64,000 nt of DNA from Fundidesulfovibrio soli (GCF_022808695.1 NZ_JAKZKW010000023.1:1-64000), one strand, 5' to 3'. Numbered from the stretch's first letter, positions 53,299 to 63,634 are shown. Numbers and translations: made by a program. The notes: a model not told the origin generated them from the sequence alone.

Positions 53299-53715
53299 TC
53301 AGCCCGGGCCGCACTCGGACTCGCAGCCAGGGGTGGGGCCAGGGGCCGCGTGCCTGCAAGCCTGCCTGACCTCCCGCTTGAAGAGCTCGAAATCCACCTG
53401 CATGCCGTTGATGTAGGCGCTCCAGCCAGCGCTGGACTTGGCGTAGTGCACCGCGTCCTCGATTTCGGCCTCGGTGGCGCCGTTGAGCCTGGCCATCTCG
53501 GTGTGGAAGAACGCGCAGTACTTGCATTTGGTGGCCGCTGACAGGGCCACCCCGATCAACTCGCGGTACTTGTTGGGGATAGGCCCCGGCACGAGCTGCA
53601 CCTGCTTGAAGAGGTTCCACTCCAATTCCAGCGATCCATCCGGAATGGACTTGAACATGGTGGGCACCAGCCCGAACATCTCCTCCATCTCCTTGTAGAT
53701 TTCTTCCCTGGTCAT
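53299..53715 (-). CDS. AhpD/carboxymuconolactone-decarboxylase-like protein
   Basis: This 138-residue protein has the AhpD-type redox motif KCKYCAFFH (Cys64, Cys67, His71) in an all-helical fold (VALSAATKC, ATEAEIEDAVHYA). It may reduce peroxides or alkylhydroperoxide reductase partners. The last 15 residues are Gly/Pro/Cys-rich and probably flexible. It converges on the tRNA gene. Confidence 0.88.
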   Translation of the reverse strand: MTREEIYKEMEEMFGLVPTMFKSIPDGSLELEWNLFKQVQLVPGPIPNKYRELIGVALSAATKCKYCAFFHTEMARLNGATEAEIEDAVHYAKSSAGWSAYINGMQVDFELFKREVRQACRHAAPGPTPGCESECGPG

Positions 53716-53769
53716 GGGGTCCTCCTTACCCTTTTCTACGCTATCCGCATCCCGAGCCGGATAAGCGTC

Positions 53770-55227
53770 TTAGAACCTGTAGTTCAGGCCGAAGGCCACT
53801 TTCACGGCGTCGCCGCCCCTGGCCTCGTTGACCAGGCGCGAACCCCAGACGCTCTTCAGGAAGGAGCCGTGCGCCCAGCCCGCCTCCACGATGGCCGCGA
53901 GGTTCTCATAGATGGCGTACTGGTTGTCGAAGTTGATGCCCAGGACGTATTCGCCCACGGCAAGGTCGCGGCCCATCTGCACGTAGTTGCCGGTGCCGGT
54001 CAGCAGGGTGGCGTTGCGCAGCGCCCGGCCGCTGTTGTTGCCCTGGGCGTAGGTGAAAGTCAGCCGGTGGGTGAGGTTCTCGATGAAGGAGACCTTGTTC
54101 AGCGAGGCGGCGAAGCCCCAGGAGCCCATGGCGTTGAGCCCCATGTTGCCCGCGCCGAAGGCCTGGTTCGAGTCGAACAGGAAGGAAGTGGACGGCCCCC
54201 AGGAACCGACGACGGAGGGCATGCGCTCTGAGCCGTTGCGGGTGGAGCCGTCTTCGCCGGTGCCGTACCAGAAGCTGGCCTGCGGGGTGAGCGCGGAGAA
54301 CCCGGTGTATTCGGCGGCCAGGTCGAAGAACATGCCCGCGCGCCGGTTGGCGCTCTTGTCCGAGGCGTTGCCCTCGCCGTAGACTACGTCGCCGTAGAAC
54401 TTGAAGGGGTCCAGGGCGGTGACCGCGACGGACGCGCCAACCCACCAATAGGCGTTCTGGGCGTTGCGGAAGGTGGCCCCGGGAGCGAGCGAGGCGGCGG
54501 AGAGCAGGTTGGTGGCCAGGGTCTGGTTGGAATAGCGCGGCGAGGCGCCGGCGAAGGTGCTGGCGTAGCCCGCCGCGCGCCCGGCCACGGCGAGCATGGC
54601 CCACGGGGTGGCCTTGAAGCCCTCGAAGGTCACGGGCAGGGTCAGGAAGTACCCGTCGAACTCGTCCGCCACCTGGGTCGTGGTGGTGTCGAAATCCTTG
54701 TTGGTGTCAAGGAAGCGGATGAAGCCGCCGTTGACCTTGAACTGCTCGGTCACGGGCGCCGAGAAGGTGGCCCCCGCCGCGCGGGTACCGCCGATCACCG
54801 GGCTCGTGTTGAGCACGCTGGGGCCGGAAATGGGCAGGTCGATGTCCTGCAGGCCAACGGTGAACTCCAGGTCGGTCCCGGGCCATTTGAACTGCAGGAA
54901 GGCCTGGTAGACGTCGATGGCGGTGGTGGGGTTGTCCACGGTGAAGGTGTCGTTGCCCCAGGCCCGGTTGTTGACGCGGATGCCGAAACGGAACTTGAGC
55001 CCCTCGTTGGCGATGAAATCGGTACGCAGGCGCAGGCGCTCCCATATGGTCAGGGGGTCGCCGGTGGTTGTGGCCTTGTAGTTCCACCCTGTGTAGTTCA
55101 CGTGGCTCCAGGCGTTGCCCCACACGCGGGCCTCGCCCGTCATCCTGACCTCGGTCGCGGCCATGGCCGCCGTGGCGCAGCCCAGGGTTAGGGCTGCCAG
55201 AACGGCCAGGCTTGCAAGGCGCTTCAT
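53770..55227 (-). CDS. Outer-membrane porin, Desulfovibrio homotrimeric type (copy 1)
   Basis: This 485-residue beta-barrel protein has a signal peptide (about 1-23, cleavage near AMA-ATE) and ends in Phe (NYRF), as needed for barrel insertion. Repeated amphipathic strands and FKWPGTDLEFTVGLQDIDLP match the abundant Desulfovibrio porin family. It is paralogous to the gene at 55404-56861 along its whole length, so the pair arose by tandem duplication. Confidence 0.92.
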   Translation of the reverse strand: MKRLASLAVLAALTLGCATAAMAATEVRMTGEARVWGNAWSHVNYTGWNYKATTTGDPLTIWERLRLRTDFIANEGLKFRFGIRVNNRAWGNDTFTVDNPTTAIDVYQAFLQFKWPGTDLEFTVGLQDIDLPISGPSVLNTSPVIGGTRAAGATFSAPVTEQFKVNGGFIRFLDTNKDFDTTTTQVADEFDGYFLTLPVTFEGFKATPWAMLAVAGRAAGYASTFAGASPRYSNQTLATNLLSAASLAPGATFRNAQNAYWWVGASVAVTALDPFKFYGDVVYGEGNASDKSANRRAGMFFDLAAEYTGFSALTPQASFWYGTGEDGSTRNGSERMPSVVGSWGPSTSFLFDSNQAFGAGNMGLNAMGSWGFAASLNKVSFIENLTHRLTFTYAQGNNSGRALRNATLLTGTGNYVQMGRDLAVGEYVLGINFDNQYAIYENLAAIVEAGWAHGSFLKSVWGSRLVNEARGGDAVKVAFGLNYRF

Positions 55228-55403
55228 TGTGCCCGTCTCCTTTACCGTTGAGGGTTGAACGCGGGCCGCAAATCAGCCCTTGTCTGCGGAAGAACCAACA
55301 GAGAGGATAACGTACCCTTCGCTTTCGCGGCAAGCTATACAGTCGCCATTCCGGTGTTTGGGGTGATGGGATGCCCCGATCGAAGGCGCCCGGCCGCACC
55401 CGC

Positions 55404-56861
55404 TCAGAACTTGTACTGCAGGCCGAAGGCCACCTTCCAGGCGTCCCCGTTTCTGGCCTGGTTCACGAAACGCCGCCCCCAGACGCTCTGCTGGAATTGG
55501 CCGTGGGCCCAGCCGGTCTCCACGATGAGCGCCAGGTTGTTGTACACGTCGTACGTGGTGTCGAAGTTGAGGCCCATGACGTGCTCGTTGACGGTCAGGT
55601 CTCGGCCCATCTGCACATACGTGCCCACGCCCGTGAGCAGGTTGGCGTTGCGCAGGGCGCGGGGGCTGTTGGTGCCCCAGGCGTAGGCGAAGGTCAGGCG
55701 GTGGGTCATGTCCTGCAGGAAGGTGATCGCGTTCAGGGAAAGGGCGAAGCCCGCCGAGCCCATGGGGTTCAGCCCCATGGAGTTCTCGCCGAAGGCCTGG
55801 TTGGAATCGAACAGGAAGGAGGTGGAGGGCCCCCAGGATCCCACCACGGCGGGCATGCGTTCGGAGCCGTTGCGGGTGGAGCTGTCCTCGCCGCTGGAAT
55901 ACCAGAAGGCCGCCTGGGGGGTGAAGTACATCAGGTTGGTGTATTCGGCGGCCACGTCCAGGAAAAAGCCGCCGCGCCTGTTGGACTTCCTGTCGCCGGC
56001 GTTGCCCTGGCCGAAGATCACGTCGGCGTAGAACTTGAACGGGTCCGCGCTGGTGACGGCCACCGAGGCCCCCGCCCACCAGGAGAGGTTCTGGGCGTTG
56101 CGGAACGTGGCCCCCGGGGCCAGGGAGGCCGCCGGGAACAGGTTGGTGGCCAGGCTTTGGTTGGTGTAGCGCGGGGTGTTGCCCACCAGGACGGAGTAGT
56201 TCGCGTTCCTCCCGGCCACGCCGAGCATGGCCCAGGGGGTGGCCTTGAAGCCGTCCAGAGGGATGGGAAGCGTCATGAGGTAGGCGTCGAACTCGTCGGC
56301 CACCTGGGTGGTCGTGGGGTCGAAATCCTTGTTGGTGTCGAGGAAGCGGATGAACCCGGCGGTGAGCTTGAGGCCAGCCCCCCCTGGGACGGTGACCAGG
56401 GCGGCGGCGGCCCTGGTGCCTCCGAACACCGGGCTGGTGTTCAACAGGCCCGGCGCGGAGATGGGCAGGTCGATGTCCTGCAGTCCGACGGTGAACTCCA
56501 CGTCCGAGCCGGGCCATTTGAACTGCAGGTAGGCCTGGTAGACGTCGATGGCGGTGGTGGGGTTGTCCACCGTGAAGGTGTCGTTGCCCCAGGCCCTGTT
56601 GTTGACCCGGATGCCCATGCGCAGCTTCAGGTTCTCGTTGGCGATGAAGTCGGTGCGCAGGCGGAAGCGCTCCCAGATGGTCAGGGGGTCGCCTGTAGTC
56701 GTCCCCCGGGCGTTCCAGCCGGTGTAATTGATGCGTGTCCAGGAGTTGCCCCAGATTCTCGCGTCTCCCGTCACTTTGACGGAGGTCGCCGCGAAGGCCG
56801 CAGCGGCGTAGCTAACAACAACGGCTGCGATCAGGGCCATGCTGACGATACGCTTCATCAT
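55404..56861 (-). CDS. Outer-membrane porin, Desulfovibrio homotrimeric type (copy 2)
   Basis: This 485-residue paralogue of copy 1 has a signal peptide (about 1-24, AFA-ATS), a similar barrel and a C-terminal QYKF. Three consecutive ATG codons (56864, 56861, 56858) follow AAGGAG; the middle one has the best spacing. The 176 bp between the two porin genes allow separate promoters. Confidence 0.92.
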   Translation of the reverse strand: MMKRIVSMALIAAVVVSYAAAAFAATSVKVTGDARIWGNSWTRINYTGWNARGTTTGDPLTIWERFRLRTDFIANENLKLRMGIRVNNRAWGNDTFTVDNPTTAIDVYQAYLQFKWPGSDVEFTVGLQDIDLPISAPGLLNTSPVFGGTRAAAALVTVPGGAGLKLTAGFIRFLDTNKDFDPTTTQVADEFDAYLMTLPIPLDGFKATPWAMLGVAGRNANYSVLVGNTPRYTNQSLATNLFPAASLAPGATFRNAQNLSWWAGASVAVTSADPFKFYADVIFGQGNAGDRKSNRRGGFFLDVAAEYTNLMYFTPQAAFWYSSGEDSSTRNGSERMPAVVGSWGPSTSFLFDSNQAFGENSMGLNPMGSAGFALSLNAITFLQDMTHRLTFAYAWGTNSPRALRNANLLTGVGTYVQMGRDLTVNEHVMGLNFDTTYDVYNNLALIVETGWAHGQFQQSVWGRRFVNQARNGDAWKVAFGLQYKF

Positions 56862-57104
56862 CATTCGCTCCTTGTGCTGCGCAGTGTCGCGGACGGACGT
56901 CGGAAGGCCGGTTCGGGCCTGGAGAATGGGCTTCGCCCAGAGGTAGCCCGAATCGGGCCTTTTGGGCAAGCGGCCGGGGCTTGGCCGGGCACGTTCGGCC
57001 TGCACCGCGGCTAAGCGACGGCGTTCTTGCCATTCGCCCGGTTCCGTATGATAGCAGACTCACCCGCGCGAGCGGGGCATTTTTCTTCCATCGGGGCGAG
57101 CGGC

Positions 57105-58262
57105 ATGGGCAAGAGCGGCGGCAGGCGGATCGTGTCCGTGGATTTCCTCCGGGGGCTGACGGTGGCCTTCATGGTGGTGGCCAACAACCCCGGGGACACC
57201 ATGTACATCTACCGCGAGATGGTGCACTCCCATTGGCACGGCTGGACCGCCGTGGATTTCATCTTCCCCATGTTCCTCTTCCTCGTGGGCGTCTCCGTGG
57301 CGCTTGCCGTCCGCCGGGACCCGCCGCCCCAGGGGATCTGGCTTGGCGCGGTGAGGCGCGCGGGCGTCATCTTCTGCACGGGCCTGGTCGTGAACGGCTT
57401 TCCCTCCTTCAATCTGGAAACGCTGCGGATTCCGGGAGTGTTGCAGCGCATCGCCGTGGTCTACCTGGTCACGCTCTGGCTGCACCTGAAGCTCTCCAGG
57501 GACGGGGTGCTGGGCGTGGCCCTGGGCATCCTGGTGGGCTACTGGCTGCTTTGGGCCTTCGTACCGGTGCCGGGGCTGGGCTATCCGACCCTGGACATGG
57601 AGTACAACCTGGAAGGCTGGCTGGACCAGATGCTCCTGCGCGGCCACATCTGGGAATACGACACCTCGTGGGACCCCGAGGGCCTGTTGTCCACGCTGCC
57701 CTGCGTGGCCCTGGCCCTGTTCGGGGTGCTCGCCGGCCGCTGGCTCAAGCGCGGCGGGGAGGACCCGGGCTGGGGCTCCGTGTTCCTGATCGGGTTCTGG
57801 CTGCACCTGGGCGGGCTGGCCTGGGACGAATGGTTTCCCATCAACAAGGTCATCACCACCAGCTCTTTCGTGATGTTCGTGGGCGGCTTCGGCCTGATGC
57901 TCACCGCCCTGGCCCATCGCCTGCTGGACAGGGCGGAGCGCGGGCGCTGGATGGCCCCGGTCCTGGCTCTGGGCAGGCACGCCCTGCCCGTATTCGTGAT
58001 CTCGCAGATCGTGACCCAGGTGCTCTACGTCACACGTTTGCCCGGCGGCAGGAGGGGGCTTGGCAAAAGCCTGCACTTCTGGCTCTTCGACGGATTCTTC
58101 GGCTTCGTCGGGGACAGGTATGCTGCCTCCCTGGCCTGGGGCGTGGGGCTGCTCCTGGCGTTGACGCTCGGGGTGATGGCCTGGGATTTCCTCGTCTCCC
58201 TGCACGCCCGCAGAACCAGCGATTGGCCCCCCACCGGCGGGCGGTACGGGGTCCGCAAGTAG
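57105..58262 (+). CDS. DUF5009/HGSNAT-like membrane acyltransferase
   Basis: This 385-residue protein has about ten hydrophobic segments. RIVSVDFLRGLTVAFMVVANNPG followed by HSHWHGWTAVDFIFPMFLFLVGVSVAL is the signature of heparan-alpha-glucosaminide acetyltransferase-like (DUF5009/YeiB) proteins, which may acetylate sugars across the membrane, probably in cell-wall or surface polysaccharide modification. The ATG at 57105 fits the conserved start; an ATG further upstream has no better ribosome site. Confidence 0.88.
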   Translation: MGKSGGRRIVSVDFLRGLTVAFMVVANNPGDTMYIYREMVHSHWHGWTAVDFIFPMFLFLVGVSVALAVRRDPPPQGIWLGAVRRAGVIFCTGLVVNGFPSFNLETLRIPGVLQRIAVVYLVTLWLHLKLSRDGVLGVALGILVGYWLLWAFVPVPGLGYPTLDMEYNLEGWLDQMLLRGHIWEYDTSWDPEGLLSTLPCVALALFGVLAGRWLKRGGEDPGWGSVFLIGFWLHLGGLAWDEWFPINKVITTSSFVMFVGGFGLMLTALAHRLLDRAERGRWMAPVLALGRHALPVFVISQIVTQVLYVTRLPGGRRGLGKSLHFWLFDGFFGFVGDRYAASLAWGVGLLLALTLGVMAWDFLVSLHARRTSDWPPTGGRYGVRK

Positions 58263-58270
58263 TTGGGGGG

Positions 58271-58300
58271 CCCTCCCCGCGGAGGGCTGCGGGTTTTTTT
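58271..58300 (+). terminator. Intrinsic terminator after the acyltransferase
   Basis: The CCCTCC-CCGC-GGAGGG hairpin is followed by CTGCGGG and seven T. Confidence 0.8.
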
Positions 58301-58468
58301 CCGCTTCGGCGTTTTTCTCCTTTCCTCCAAGTGCTCCGCCTGATAGAGGTCAGGTGCCTTAATCACTGCCACAGGGCGGCGGGGTTTCCAACCAACCCAA
58401 CCTCGCCGCCCTTTAACTCGCCCTATGCAGTGAGGTCAGAACGTTTCTTCTTTCGTATTTGTTGGCGC

Positions 58469-58495
58469 TAAAGTTTTGCGATGAACCGCCGATGA
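58469..58495 (+). promoter_or_regulatory. Sigma-28 (FliA)-type promoter
   Basis: TAAAGTTT-N11-GCCGATGA matches the flagellar consensus at 15 of 16 positions with exact spacing. It is on the coding strand 290 bp before a chemoreceptor gene, a usual sigma-28 target. Confidence 0.8.
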
Positions 58496-58782
58496 TGCAC
58501 GTTGGCAGGCCGCGAGGTGGACACGGGCTTGGGTGCATGGGGTCTGAGGCTTGAAGCAAGAGTCCTGGCTTCGGCGGGGCGGTTCGTAAAGCCGGTTGTG
58601 CCGCACCCCCAAAAAAGCATACCAAAGTGGTCGCATATCCAGTTTGCCAATTCTTCGAGAGTGATTAATTTGGATTTGTGGTGCTATGTCGCGGCTTCCG
58701 TCGGCGGACGTCCGCCGGAAATTTCGCGCAGAGTTCGGAAAGGTCCCAGTTGTTGCATGAGCAAGGGCCGAAAGGGGGAGTT

Positions 58783-60645
58783 GTGAATAACATTCGCGTT
58801 GGAGTCAGGCTGGTTGCCGCGTTTATCGTCGTATCGGTGCTCACGTCCGTTGTCGGGCTCGTTGGATATCTCGGGCTCAACTCGGCCAAAGACCATGTAG
58901 ATGCGAGCACAAGGCTCTACATTCCGGCGATCACCGAATTGACCACCATCCGCTTCAACCTGCGCAACATCGTCGTGGCGCAGCGCACGCTGCTGACGGA
59001 GTCCATCCTGCCGCAGGAGCGCCAGCGCCAGAGGGACAACATCCAGAACGCCCGCAAAAACTACCGGGAGGCCCTGGACCGCTTCGAGAAGCTCAACCAT
59101 TCCCAGGAGGCCCTGGCCGCCTGGGGCGTCTTCAAGACAATCCTGCCGGAAACCCGCGAGATCAACGATAAGATCACCGAGGTCGTGGAGGCCTGGGAGA
59201 AGAACCTCGATAACAAGTCCCTGGCGCTCGAAGCGGAGAAGGCCGTGATCGAGCGGGGCGGCGAGGTCAACCGCAAGCTCAACGACGCCCTGGGCAAGGT
59301 CATCGCGATCTATGCGCGAAGCGCCGAGGCCGACTCCCTGGAGGCCGACGCCGCCATCAGCTGGCAGAACAAGCTGCTGCTGTCGCTGGCCATTGCCGCG
59401 CCCATCCTTTCGGTGCTGGTCGGCGTGTACGTGACACGCACCATCGTGCGTCCGCTCAGGGGGGCCATGAATTTCTCCGGGGCCGTCGCGGAAGGCAACC
59501 TCAACGCCAGCCTGGACGTGCATCAGAAGGACGAGGTGGGCAGGCTGGCTGACGGCCTGCGCGCCATGGTGGCCGCCCTGAAGGAGAAGATTGCCGAGGC
59601 CGACCAGAAGAGCGCCCAGGCCGAGCGCGAGGCCGAGGCCGCGCGCGTGGCCACGGCCGAGGCCCAGGAAGCCAAGGCCCAGGCGGAGCGCGCCAAGGCA
59701 GAGGGCATGCTCCAGGCCGCCAACGAGCTTGAAGGCGTGGTGGAGATCGTCACCAGCGCCTCGGAGCAGCTCGCGGCGCAGGTGGAGCAGTCCAGCCGGG
59801 GCGCCGAGGGCCAGGCCCAGCGCGTGGGCGAGACAGCCACCGCCATGGAGGAGATGAACGCCACCGTGCTGGAGGTGGCCCGCAACGCCTCCCAGGCCGC
59901 CGAAACCTCCGACAGGGCCAGGATGAAGGCCGAGGAAGGCTCGCAGGTGGTGGGCCGCGTGGTGGAGGGCATCGGCGAGGTGCAGAAGAATTCCCTGAAG
60001 CTCAAGCAGGACATGACCGAGCTCGGCCAGCAGGCCGAAGGCATCGGCAGGATCATGGGCGTCATCTCCGACATCGCGGACCAGACCAACCTGCTGGCGC
60101 TCAACGCCGCCATCGAGGCCGCCCGCGCGGGCGACGCCGGACGGGGCTTCGCGGTGGTGGCCGACGAGGTGCGCAAGCTGGCCGAGAAGACCATGACCGC
60201 CACCAAGGAAGTGGGCGACGCCATCCGGGGCATCCAGCAGGGAACCCAGAGCAACGTCGTCAACGTGGAGAAGGCCGCCGGGATCATCGCCGAGGCCACT
60301 GAGCTGGCCGCCAGGTCCGGCGAGGCCCTGCGCGAGATCGTCACCCTGGTGGACCTCTCCTCCGACCAGGTGCGCGCCATCGCCACGGCCTCGGAGCAGC
60401 AGTCCGCCGCCAGCGAGGAGATCAACCGCTCCATAGAGGACATCAGCAGGATTTCCGCCGAGACCTCCGAGGGCATGCGCCAGTCCGCCCTGGCCGTGGA
60501 GGAGCTGGCCAACCAGGCCCAGGTGCTCAAGAACCTCATCGGGCAGATGCAGGCCGAAGGCTCGGGCGCGGCCCTGCCCGCGGGGGGCTCCCAGCTGCGC
60601 CTGGCGGCGGTGGCTCACAAGAAGCCCCGGGCCCTGGCAGCCTAG
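58783..60645 (+). CDS. Methyl-accepting chemotaxis protein with 4HB sensor domain
   Basis: This 620-residue receptor has a first membrane helix (about 8-30), a periplasmic four-helix bundle (about 35-200), a second helix (about 205-225), HAMP, a long Ala/Glu coiled stretch and the signalling domain with tip [23 protein letters not shown]. Unlike the operon receptors at 14034-17173 it has the canonical tip of flagellar-type receptors. The GTG at 58783 follows GGGGGAG. The sigma-28 promoter upstream links it to swimming. The ligand is unknown. Confidence 0.95.
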   Translation: MNNIRVGVRLVAAFIVVSVLTSVVGLVGYLGLNSAKDHVDASTRLYIPAITELTTIRFNLRNIVVAQRTLLTESILPQERQRQRDNIQNARKNYREALDRFEKLNHSQEALAAWGVFKTILPETREINDKITEVVEAWEKNLDNKSLALEAEKAVIERGGEVNRKLNDALGKVIAIYARSAEADSLEADAAISWQNKLLLSLAIAAPILSVLVGVYVTRTIVRPLRGAMNFSGAVAEGNLNASLDVHQKDEVGRLADGLRAMVAALKEKIAEADQKSAQAEREAEAARVATAEAQEAKAQAERAKAEGMLQAANELEGVVEIVTSASEQLAAQVEQSSRGAEGQAQRVGETATAMEEMNATVLEVARNASQAAETSDRARMKAEEGSQVVGRVVEGIGEVQKNSLKLKQDMTELGQQAEGIGRIMGVISDIADQTNLLALNAAIEAARAGDAGRGFAVVADEVRKLAEKTMTATKEVGDAIRGIQQGTQSNVVNVEKAAGIIAEATELAARSGEALREIVTLVDLSSDQVRAIATASEQQSAASEEINRSIEDISRISAETSEGMRQSALAVEELANQAQVLKNLIGQMQAEGSGAALPAGGSQLRLAAVAHKKPRALAA

Positions 60646-60670
60646 CCCTTCCCTGCGAACGTTTAGACCG

Positions 60671-60705
60671 GACCGGCGCGCAGCCATGCGCGCCGGTCTT
60701 TTTTT
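60671..60705 (+). terminator. Terminator of the chemoreceptor gene
   Basis: A perfect 12-bp stem (GACCGGCGCGCA arm) with GCCA loop is followed by a T-run. Confidence 0.93.
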
Positions 60706-60783
60706 CGTTCCCGGGGGGGCGCCAGGGGCCTCGGGGCCCCGTGCCGGTGGCATTCGGCGCGGTTTTAGGCTACCGGAGGCTCC

Positions 60784-62151
60784 ATGAACCCCGTGACCAC
60801 CTCCATTTTCGAGCTGTTCAAGGTCGGGCCCGGCCCTTCGAGTTCCCACACCATCGGCCCCATGCTCGCCTCGGTCGAGTTCATGGCCCAGGCCGCCGAA
60901 CTGCCCAGCCAGACCCTGGACCGGGCGGCGGGCCTGCGGGTGACGCTGCTCGGCTCCCTGGCGGCCACGGGCCGGGGCCACGGCACCGTGCGGGCCGTGC
61001 TGGCCGGGCTCATGGGCAACCGGCCCCAGAGCTGCCCCCCGGACATCCTGGACAGCCTCTCCGGGTTCGAGTCCGGCACGGTGCTGCTGGCCGGGCGGAC
61101 CCTGCCGCTGCGCGAGGCCGACATCGTCTTCGACATGCTCGCCAGGGCGGAGCGCCATCCCAACACCATGATCTTCCGCCTGCTGGACGTCGATGGAGCC
61201 GCCCTGTTCGAGCGCGAGGCCTACTCCGTGGGCGGCGGGTTCATCGAATGGCGGGACCAGCCCCCGGCCCAGCGCCCGGCTCCGGCCTATCCCTACGACT
61301 CCATGCTCGGTTTCAGGGAGGTGCTGGCCGCCACGGGCCTGACCCTGCCCGAGGTGATGATCGCCAACGAGGCCGCCCTCACCGGGCAGACCCCCAAGCA
61401 GATCGAGGCCCGCATCGAGGACGTGATGCGCGCCATGGAGGACGCCGTGGAGCGCGGCCTGGAGACCGAGGGCGTGCTGCCCGGGCCGCTGGGGCTCAAC
61501 CGCAAGGCCAAGGCCCTCTTCGAGCGCTACCGGCAGGACCCCCAGATGCACGACAGGCCCATCCTGGCCCTGTGCGCCTGCGCCTTCGCCGCTTCGGAGG
61601 AGAACGCCGCCGGGCACACCATCGTCACCGCGCCCACTTCGGGCGGTTCGGGCGTGCTGGCTGCGGTGCTCTACGTCACCAAGAACCTGCGGCCCACGGC
61701 CGGGGTGTTCCGCAAGGCCCTGCGCGACGGCATGCTGGCCGCCGCCCTGGTGGGGATGCTGGCCAAGCACAACGCCTCGGTGAGCGGGGCTGAGGTGGGC
61801 TGCCAGGGCGAGGTGGGGGTGGCCTCGGCCATGTCCGCCGCGTTCCTGGCCCAGGTCTACGGGCATGAGGCCAAGCTGGTGGAGAACGCGGCGGAGACCG
61901 CGCTGGAGCACCACCTGGGGCTCACCTGCGACCCGGTGCAGGGCTACGTGCAGATTCCCTGCATCGAGCGCAACGCCATGGGCGCGGTGAAGGCCTACGC
62001 CGCCTATCAGATCGCGGCGGCGGTGGTGTCGTCCTACCACATGGTGGGGCTGGACCAGGCCATCAAGGCCATGGCCGAGACCGGGCGCGACATGTGCGCC
62101 AAATACAAGGAGACCGCCCAGGGCGGGCTGGCCACCACGGTACGCTGCTAG
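60784..62151 (+). CDS. sdaA: L-serine ammonia-lyase, iron-sulfur type, single chain
   Basis: This 455-residue enzyme converts L-serine to pyruvate and ammonia with a 4Fe-4S cluster. The beta domain starts with SIFELFKVGPGPSSSHTIGP, and the alpha domain shows TAPTSGGSGV, VGCQGEVGVASAMSA and DPVQGYVQIPCIERN, whose Cys residues are cluster ligands. The two domains are fused as in E. coli SdaA. It lies 67 bp before selA. Confidence 0.97.
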   Translation: MNPVTTSIFELFKVGPGPSSSHTIGPMLASVEFMAQAAELPSQTLDRAAGLRVTLLGSLAATGRGHGTVRAVLAGLMGNRPQSCPPDILDSLSGFESGTVLLAGRTLPLREADIVFDMLARAERHPNTMIFRLLDVDGAALFEREAYSVGGGFIEWRDQPPAQRPAPAYPYDSMLGFREVLAATGLTLPEVMIANEAALTGQTPKQIEARIEDVMRAMEDAVERGLETEGVLPGPLGLNRKAKALFERYRQDPQMHDRPILALCACAFAASEENAAGHTIVTAPTSGGSGVLAAVLYVTKNLRPTAGVFRKALRDGMLAAALVGMLAKHNASVSGAEVGCQGEVGVASAMSAAFLAQVYGHEAKLVENAAETALEHHLGLTCDPVQGYVQIPCIERNAMGAVKAYAAYQIAAAVVSSYHMVGLDQAIKAMAETGRDMCAKYKETAQGGLATTVRC

Positions 62152-62218
62152 CCGCCGGTCAGATTGCCTTCGACCGGGATGTGGGCTAATTCCCCATATC
62201 TTTGCGGGGAGAGCCACC

Positions 62219-63634
62219 ATGCCCAACACCCTTTTCCGTCTGCTGCCCTCCATGGACCGCGTGCTGGCCGCCCTGGAAGGCCGCCCGGAGCTTTCCGGCG
62301 CGCCCAGGCCCCTGGTGCGCGAGGCGGCGCAGGCCTTCCTGGACGCCCAGCGCGAGGAGATCCGCTCCGGCCTGGTCGCGGACCCCTCCCAGCTGGAGTG
62401 GGAGCGCCTGGCCCCGCGCCTGGAGTGCTTCGTGCGCTCTTTCGTGCGCCCGCGCTTCCGCCGGGTGCTCAACGGCACGGGCGTGGTGGTGCACACCAAC
62501 CTGGGCCGCTCCATCCTGGCCGAAAGCGCCACCCGCGCGGTGCAGAGCGCCTGCGCGCACTATTCCAACCTGGAGTTCGACCTGGACACGGGCCAGCGCG
62601 GCAGCCGCTACAGCCACGTGGAAGGCCTGCTGACCCACCTCACCGGGGCCGAGGCCGCCGTGGTGGTCAACAACAACGCGGCCGCCGTTTTCTTGGTGCT
62701 GGAGAGCCTGTGCAAGGGCCGCGAGGTGGTGGTTTCGCGCGGGCAGCTGGTGGAGATCGGCGGCTCGTTCCGCGTGCCCGAGGTGATGGCCAAGTCCGGC
62801 GCGATCCTCAAGGAGGTGGGGGCCACCAACCGCACCCACCTGCGCGACTACCGCCAGGCCGTTGGCCCGGAAACGGCCGCGCTCATGCGCGTGCACACCT
62901 CGAACTTCAGGATCATCGGCTTCACCAAGGAAGTGCCCCTGGAGGAACTGGCCGGCCTGGGCCGGGAACTCAACCTGCCCGTCATCGAGGACCTGGGCAG
63001 CGGCACCCTCTTCGACTTCGCCCAGGCCGGACTGCCCGGCGAGCCCACCGTGCGCGAGGTGGTGGCCCAGGGGGCGGACGTGGTCTGCTTCAGCGGGGAC
63101 AAGGTGCTGGGCGGGCCGCAGGCGGGCATCATCGTGGGCCGCAAGCAATACGTCGACGTGATCCGGCGCAACCAGCTGAACCGGGCCCTGCGCATCGACA
63201 AGATGACCCTGGCCGCCCTGGAGGCCACCCTGCGCCTCTACCTGGACCCGGAGCTGGCCCGCGCCCAGGTGCCCACCCTGGCCATGATCTGCGCCGCCCC
63301 CAAGGAGCTGGCCGCCAAGGCCCGCGCCCTGGCCGGGCTGCTGCGCCGCAGGCTGGGCAACGTGCTGGAGGCCTCGACGGTGCCCGGAGCTTCGCGCGTG
63401 GGCGGGGGAGCCTTCCCCGAGCGCGACCTGCCCACCACGCTGGTGCGCCTTGAGCCTCGCGACGCCTCAATCAGCGCCGACGCCCTGCGCGAGCGCCTGC
63501 TCGGCACGGACCCGCCCCTGGTGGGCCGCATCGAGGACGGCCGCTTCTGCCTGGACCCGCGCACCCTGGACAAGAACGAATTTCCCCTGGCCGCCCAGAG
63601 CCTGGGCCAGGCCCTGGCGCAAGCCCTGGGCTAG
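62219..63634 (+). CDS. selA: L-seryl-tRNA(Sec) selenium transferase
   Basis: This 471-residue PLP enzyme turns seryl-tRNA(Sec) into selenocysteyl-tRNA. VLNGTGVVVHTNLGRS, EFDLDTGQRGSRYSHVE and FSGDKVLGGPQAGII with PLP-binding Lys295 are clear. Its presence implies the organism makes selenoproteins, although neither hydrogenase subunit in the window uses selenocysteine. No selB or selD is in the window. Confidence 0.98.
   Translation: MPNTLFRLLPSMDRVLAALEGRPELSGAPRPLVREAAQAFLDAQREEIRSGLVADPSQLEWERLAPRLECFVRSFVRPRFRRVLNGTGVVVHTNLGRSILAESATRAVQSACAHYSNLEFDLDTGQRGSRYSHVEGLLTHLTGAEAAVVVNNNAAAVFLVLESLCKGREVVVSRGQLVEIGGSFRVPEVMAKSGAILKEVGATNRTHLRDYRQAVGPETAALMRVHTSNFRIIGFTKEVPLEELAGLGRELNLPVIEDLGSGTLFDFAQAGLPGEPTVREVVAQGADVVCFSGDKVLGGPQAGIIVGRKQYVDVIRRNQLNRALRIDKMTLAALEATLRLYLDPELARAQVPTLAMICAAPKELAAKARALAGLLRRRLGNVLEASTVPGASRVGGGAFPERDLPTTLVRLEPRDASISADALRERLLGTDPPLVGRIEDGRFCLDPRTLDKNEFPLAAQSLGQALAQALG

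Larger units (their letters stand above)
58263..58782 (+). other. 520-bp region upstream of the chemoreceptor
   Basis: No credible gene is seen; open frames here are antisense or unsupported. It holds a terminator (58271-58300), a 9-bp inverted repeat AGGGCGGCG (58373-58381) / CGCCGCCCT (58404-58412), the sigma-28 promoter (58469-58495) and a leader of about 280 nt. Confidence 0.65.

Noticed and set aside
58684-62532. A 1282-codon minus-strand open frame
   Set aside because: It runs against the chemoreceptor and sdaA genes and has the His/Leu/Gly-rich composition of a shadow frame.
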